From UBA1422 sp041752735 (GTDB lineage: Bacteria; Bacillota; Clostridia; Peptostreptococcales; Anaerovoracaceae): a stretch of DNA of 64,000 nt. Below the pieces are notes generated by a model. The model worked only from the letters and a program-made list of their open reading frames with translations. It searched no databases and was not told the DNA's origin. Shown here piece by piece: positions 61,159-64,000 of this stretch. The number at the start of each line of letters is the position of its first letter. The stretch's first letter is position 1. Location of the stretch: the NCBI GenBank assembly GCA_041752735.1, contig JBGSVW010000044.1, positions 1-64,000 on the forward strand. Direction: 5' to 3'. The translations under genes and the position numbers were made by a program.

Positions 61159-62547
61159 TTAGAACGCCCGTATTGCGTCGCCGATGTGCTGTACACCAAC
61201 CAAGACCAATTCAGTATTTGAGCCCAAAGTGCCGGCAATTTTGTCGGCATTTCTTTTTGGTAAAATCACTTTGTCGAAGCCCATCCGAATGGCCTCTTTG
61301 ACAATTTTTTCGGCATTTTGGACTGCCCGCAATTCACCGGTTAATCCAACTTCCCCAATGGCCAAGGTACGCTTGTCCCAGGTTTTGCCGCGGAAAGAAG
61401 AATAGATTGCGAGTGCCACAGCCAAGTCCATGGATGTGCCTTCCGGCTTCAGTCCACCCACTACATTTACATAAATATCCTGACTCACCAGAGGCAGGCC
61501 TGCTTTTCGTTCCAAAACAGCCAGAATCATGTTCAATCTTTGTATGTCAATACCGATGGCAGAACGCCTGGCAAATCCAATACTTGTTGGTGCTGCCAGC
61601 GCTTGTACCTCTAGCAATAGGGAACGGGTTCCCTCATGCACTGCAGTCACCACCGAGCCTTCTCCCTGAGTCTCCATGGATTCCAAAAATGTGGCGGATA
61701 AATTTTCAATTTCCTTTAAACCTTCTTCTGCCATTTCGAAGGCTCCGATTTCACTGGTGGTACCAAAGCGGTTCTTGAATGCCCTAAGTATTCGAAGCTC
61801 CTGGCTTCTCTCCCCTACCAGATTCAGCACACAATCAACCAGATGTTCTACGATTTTTGGGCCGGCCAATTCACCGGTCTTTGTGACGTGTGCCACTATG
61901 AAAATGGGGATATTCTCGGTTTTGCCGATTCGCATCAATTCGTTCCCACAAGCTCGCACCTGAGAAACACTGCCTGGGGCAGAATCCATTTCCTCAGTGT
62001 ACATTGTTTGGATAGAGTCAATAATCATAAATACCGGATTTAGCTGCCTACTAACCTCGGCGATGTTTTCCATGTTGGTTTCGGCAAGGAAAAACAAATT
62101 CTCGCTTAAATCGGGGCAAATCCGATCCGCTCGCATTTTGATTTGTTCACCGGATTCTTCTCCGGAGACATAGAGGACAATCCCGGTTTTTTTAGCAATG
62201 TTGGCAGCCGCTTGCATGATGATTGTAGACTTGCCTATGCCCGGCTCACCGGAAATCAAAGTCAATGATCCTTTGACCATGCCACCTCCCAGGACCCGAT
62301 TCAGTTCCCCAATGCCCGTATCAATCCGCTCGCCGTTTCCATCAAATTGGAGTCTCACCAAGCTTTCCGGTCGGTTGCGGCCTTCACCTTTGTTGCCGCT
62401 TCTTCTGCGCTTATCGTCCTCATTGGACGTGACCACCTTTTCTTCTACAATGGTGTTCCATGCACCGCAAATACACTGACCCGACCACTTCTGGGTCTCA
62501 TTGCCACATTCTTGGCAAACAAATACTGTCTTCGCTTTTTTTGACAT
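61159..62547 (-). CDS. radA: DNA repair protein RadA
   Basis: A 462-residue RecA-like branch-migration protein. The N-terminal zinc finger has CQECGNETQKWSGQCICG, Walker A is GEPGIGKST, the RadA-specific motif is KNRFG, and a Lon-like domain ends the chain. The start at 62547 has AGGAGG 7 nt upstream; the frame to 62583 would read through the terminator hairpin of the preceding gene. No promoter fits between that hairpin and this start, so transcripts must come from read-through or from a promoter inside the EF-G-like gene. Confidence 0.94.
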   Translation of the reverse strand: MSKKAKTVFVCQECGNETQKWSGQCICGAWNTIVEEKVVTSNEDDKRRRSGNKGEGRNRPESLVRLQFDGNGERIDTGIGELNRVLGGGMVKGSLTLISGEPGIGKSTIIMQAAANIAKKTGIVLYVSGEESGEQIKMRADRICPDLSENLFFLAETNMENIAEVSRQLNPVFMIIDSIQTMYTEEMDSAPGSVSQVRACGNELMRIGKTENIPIFIVAHVTKTGELAGPKIVEHLVDCVLNLVGERSQELRILRAFKNRFGTTSEIGAFEMAEEGLKEIENLSATFLESMETQGEGSVVTAVHEGTRSLLLEVQALAAPTSIGFARRSAIGIDIQRLNMILAVLERKAGLPLVSQDIYVNVVGGLKPEGTSMDLAVALAIYSSFRGKTWDKRTLAIGEVGLTGELRAVQNAEKIVKEAIRMGFDKVILPKRNADKIAGTLGSNTELVLVGVQHIGDAIRAF

Positions 62548-62561
62548 GGATTCGCCTCCTG

Positions 62562-62595
62562 AAAAAATCCGGAAGGAGGGCATGCCTCCTTCCGG
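62562..62595 (-). terminator. Terminator or attenuator between the EF-G-like gene and radA
   Basis: CCGGAAGGAGG (62569-62579) and CCTCCTTCCGG (62585-62595) form a perfect 11-bp stem with a 5-nt loop, followed on the minus strand by ATTTTTTC. It abuts the radA ribosome site. Confidence 0.85.
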
Positions 62596-62620
62596 TTGTG
62601 TTTGGATTGCTCCAATTGAT

Positions 62621-64000
62621 TTAGTTGTTTCTGTCTTCTTCTGCCTTTTTGTGCTCGGCTATAATTTTGTCAGCCAAGTGACCCGGCATGGGATCATAAC
62701 GTTCGAATCTCATTTCGAAGTTACCTCTGGCTTGTGTCATGGAACGGACAGTTACCGCATAGTCAAACAGCTCCGACTGTGGCGCTTCTGCCAAGACCTT
62801 TTGTCCGCCGCCTGTGAGAGGCTCGGAACCCAGAATCTTTCCACGTCTCTTGTTCATGTCTCCCATAACATCGCCCATGTACTCGTCAGGAATGGTAATT
62901 TCAATATGCATTACCGGTTCCAGCAGGCATGGCTTTGCTTCGACAATGCCCTTCTTGAAAGCCAGCCCTGCGGCGATTTTGAATGCCATTTCGTTGGAGT
63001 CCACATCATGATAGGAGCCGTCGTACAGTTCTGCTTTGACGCCTACTACTTTGCAGCCAGCCAAAGGTCCTTTTTCCATTCCTTCTTTGAGTCCCTTTTC
63101 AACAGCAGGTACATAGTTCTTGGGTATGGATCCTCCAAAGAGAGATTCTTTGAACTCGAATTCTTCTGTTGAAGGGGAGAACCGGACGTGTACATCGCCG
63201 TATTGGCCTGCACCGCCGGATTGTTTTTTGTGTTTGCCCTGGACATCGGAATTACCACGGATGGTTTCTCTAAAGGCAATCTTTTGTTCCACGCGATCTA
63301 CTTCCACACCAAACTTATCTTTGAGTTTGGCCACAATGACATTGAGCTGCTGCTCGCCTTGTCCACCCAGCAATGTCTGATGGGTTTCATTGTTCCGCTC
63401 CAGGATGAATGACGGATCTTCTTCCATCAATCTGTGCAACCCAGTTCCCACTTTGTCCTCGTCGCCTTTGGATTTGGTTTCGACAGCGATGTAGAAGGTG
63501 GGTTTAGGGAATGCGATGGGTGGGAATTTGATGATGTTGGCCTTTTCGCAAAGGGTATCCCCGGTGCTGGTATGCTGCATCTTGCCGATGGCGATGATGT
63601 CCCCGGCTTCAGCGTAGTCCGCATCAGTTCTGTGCTTGCCACGAAGGAAGAAAATGGTGCCCAGTTTCTCCACTTTTTCGGTGGACGCATTGAATATTTC
63701 TTGCCCGGCCTTAAGTTTGCCGGAGATGACTTTTGCAAAGGAGATTTTGCCTAATACCTGGTCCGCAACCGTCTTGAAAATCAAGATTGCATTGTGGCCG
63801 TTGGGGTCGCATGGAACTGTAATCTCGTTATCGTTGCCGTCCACTGCCGCATAAGGAGCGTGGGCGCTGGGTTTAGGAACGAAATCAATCAGCTCTTGTA
63901 AGGTTTCTTTGATATTCGTGCCAGCGATGGCCGAACAGGTTAATACCGGAACGATATCACCAGTGCTAATGCCGTGGGATAATCCCTCGTTGAATTCTTC
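62621..64000 (-). CDS. EF-G-like translation factor, 5' end outside window
   Basis: The last 459 codons of an elongation-factor-G type GTPase; the frame is open to the end of the window, so the GTPase domain is mostly missing. Visible parts are VPVLTCSAIAGTNIKETL, the domain II barrel (GKISFAKVISGKLKAGQEIF), domain IV with RGNSDVQGKHKKQSGGAGQYGD, and a closing domain V (MHIEITIPDEYMGDVMGDMNKRRG). The wording KHKKQSGGAGQYGDV is typical of the FusA2-like paralogues rather than the main EF-G. Function of that paralogue is uncertain. Confidence 0.88.
   Translation of the reverse strand, partial: EEFNEGLSHGISTGDIVPVLTCSAIAGTNIKETLQELIDFVPKPSAHAPYAAVDGNDNEITVPCDPNGHNAILIFKTVADQVLGKISFAKVISGKLKAGQEIFNASTEKVEKLGTIFFLRGKHRTDADYAEAGDIIAIGKMQHTSTGDTLCEKANIIKFPPIAFPKPTFYIAVETKSKGDEDKVGTGLHRLMEEDPSFILERNNETHQTLLGGQGEQQLNVIVAKLKDKFGVEVDRVEQKIAFRETIRGNSDVQGKHKKQSGGAGQYGDVHVRFSPSTEEFEFKESLFGGSIPKNYVPAVEKGLKEGMEKGPLAGCKVVGVKAELYDGSYHDVDSNEMAFKIAAGLAFKKGIVEAKPCLLEPVMHIEITIPDEYMGDVMGDMNKRRGKILGSEPLTGGGQKVLAEAPQSELFDYAVTVRSMTQARGNFEMRFERYDPMPGHLADKIIAEHKKAEEDRNN

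Noticed and set aside
1..64000. tRNA or rRNA genes, CRISPR arrays, insertion sequences, prophage
   Set aside because: No cloverleaf-like sequence, regular repeat array, transposase or phage gene was recognised when reading both strands; a tRNA scan would be needed to exclude short RNA genes fully.

Overview
The window is about 64 kb of a strictly anaerobic, low-to-mid G+C Firmicute of the class Clostridia. The evidence is an [FeFe] hydrogenase with its HydE/HydG/HydF maturases, a cysteine-type formate dehydrogenase, clostridial sigma-A promoters, AGGAGG ribosome sites with several TTG starts, a clostridial pyr operon with pyrI, a CarD regulator and a beta-CASP RNase. I cannot name the genus; relatives of Anaerovorax or Eubacterium would fit. 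No rRNA, tRNA, insertion sequence, prophage or CRISPR array was seen. The only toxin-antitoxin module is hipBA.

Layout. 1-2.3 kb: the end of a TetR regulator, then a corrinoid protein and a UroD-family methyltransferase. 2.4-4.0 kb: an AGCS sodium/amino-acid symporter. 4.1-19.8 kb: a hydrogen/formate redox block with fdhD-like and mobA, divergent hydE-hydG-hydF, [FeFe] hydrogenase hydA with a NuoF/GltD fusion flavoprotein, and a separate operon nuoE-nuoF-(ferredoxin/GltD/formate dehydrogenase fusion). 20.2-21.4 kb: an SPFH membrane protein with a small ribbon-helix-helix regulator. 21.5-30.2 kb: a set of genes preceded by 11-bp-periodic TTAACA repeats (Pho-box type): an EAL-CBS-GGDEF protein, a four-gene glycolipid operon, and ppx-ppk. 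30.2-31.9 kb: hipBA. 32-36.4 kb: a short homoserine dehydrogenase, a class III aminotransferase and a sigma-54 activator. 36.5-39.1 kb: beta-CASP RNase and cysK. 39.2-44.9 kb: pyrC-K-D-F-E-B-I. 45-53.1 kb: an Ig-like secreted protein, an MFS transporter, pyrimidine-degradation type genes (preA, preT, a carbamoyl-amidohydrolase, a second ferredoxin-fused dihydroorotate-dehydrogenase-like protein) and a LacI regulator. 53.3-64 kb: housekeeping genes (cyclophilin, Nudix, proS, ispDF fusion, PIN-TRAM, carD, a two-component system, radA, an EF-G paralogue running off the window).

Two systems stand out. First, the redox block. Formate dehydrogenase is fused in one 1374-residue chain to its own GltD-type flavin module and sits with NuoE/NuoF. 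The hydrogenase has a second GltD module fused to a NuoF-type iron-sulfur domain and is transcribed separately from a promoter overlapped by a Rex-like site. This could couple formate, H2, NAD(H), NADP(H) and ferredoxin. Second, a probable phosphate-starvation regulon. A divergent promoter region carries Pho-type repeats facing both ways, towards glycolipid synthesis (membrane lipid replacement) and towards polyphosphate metabolism. A third set precedes a cyclic-di-GMP enzyme. Both are inferences from sequence and have not been tested.
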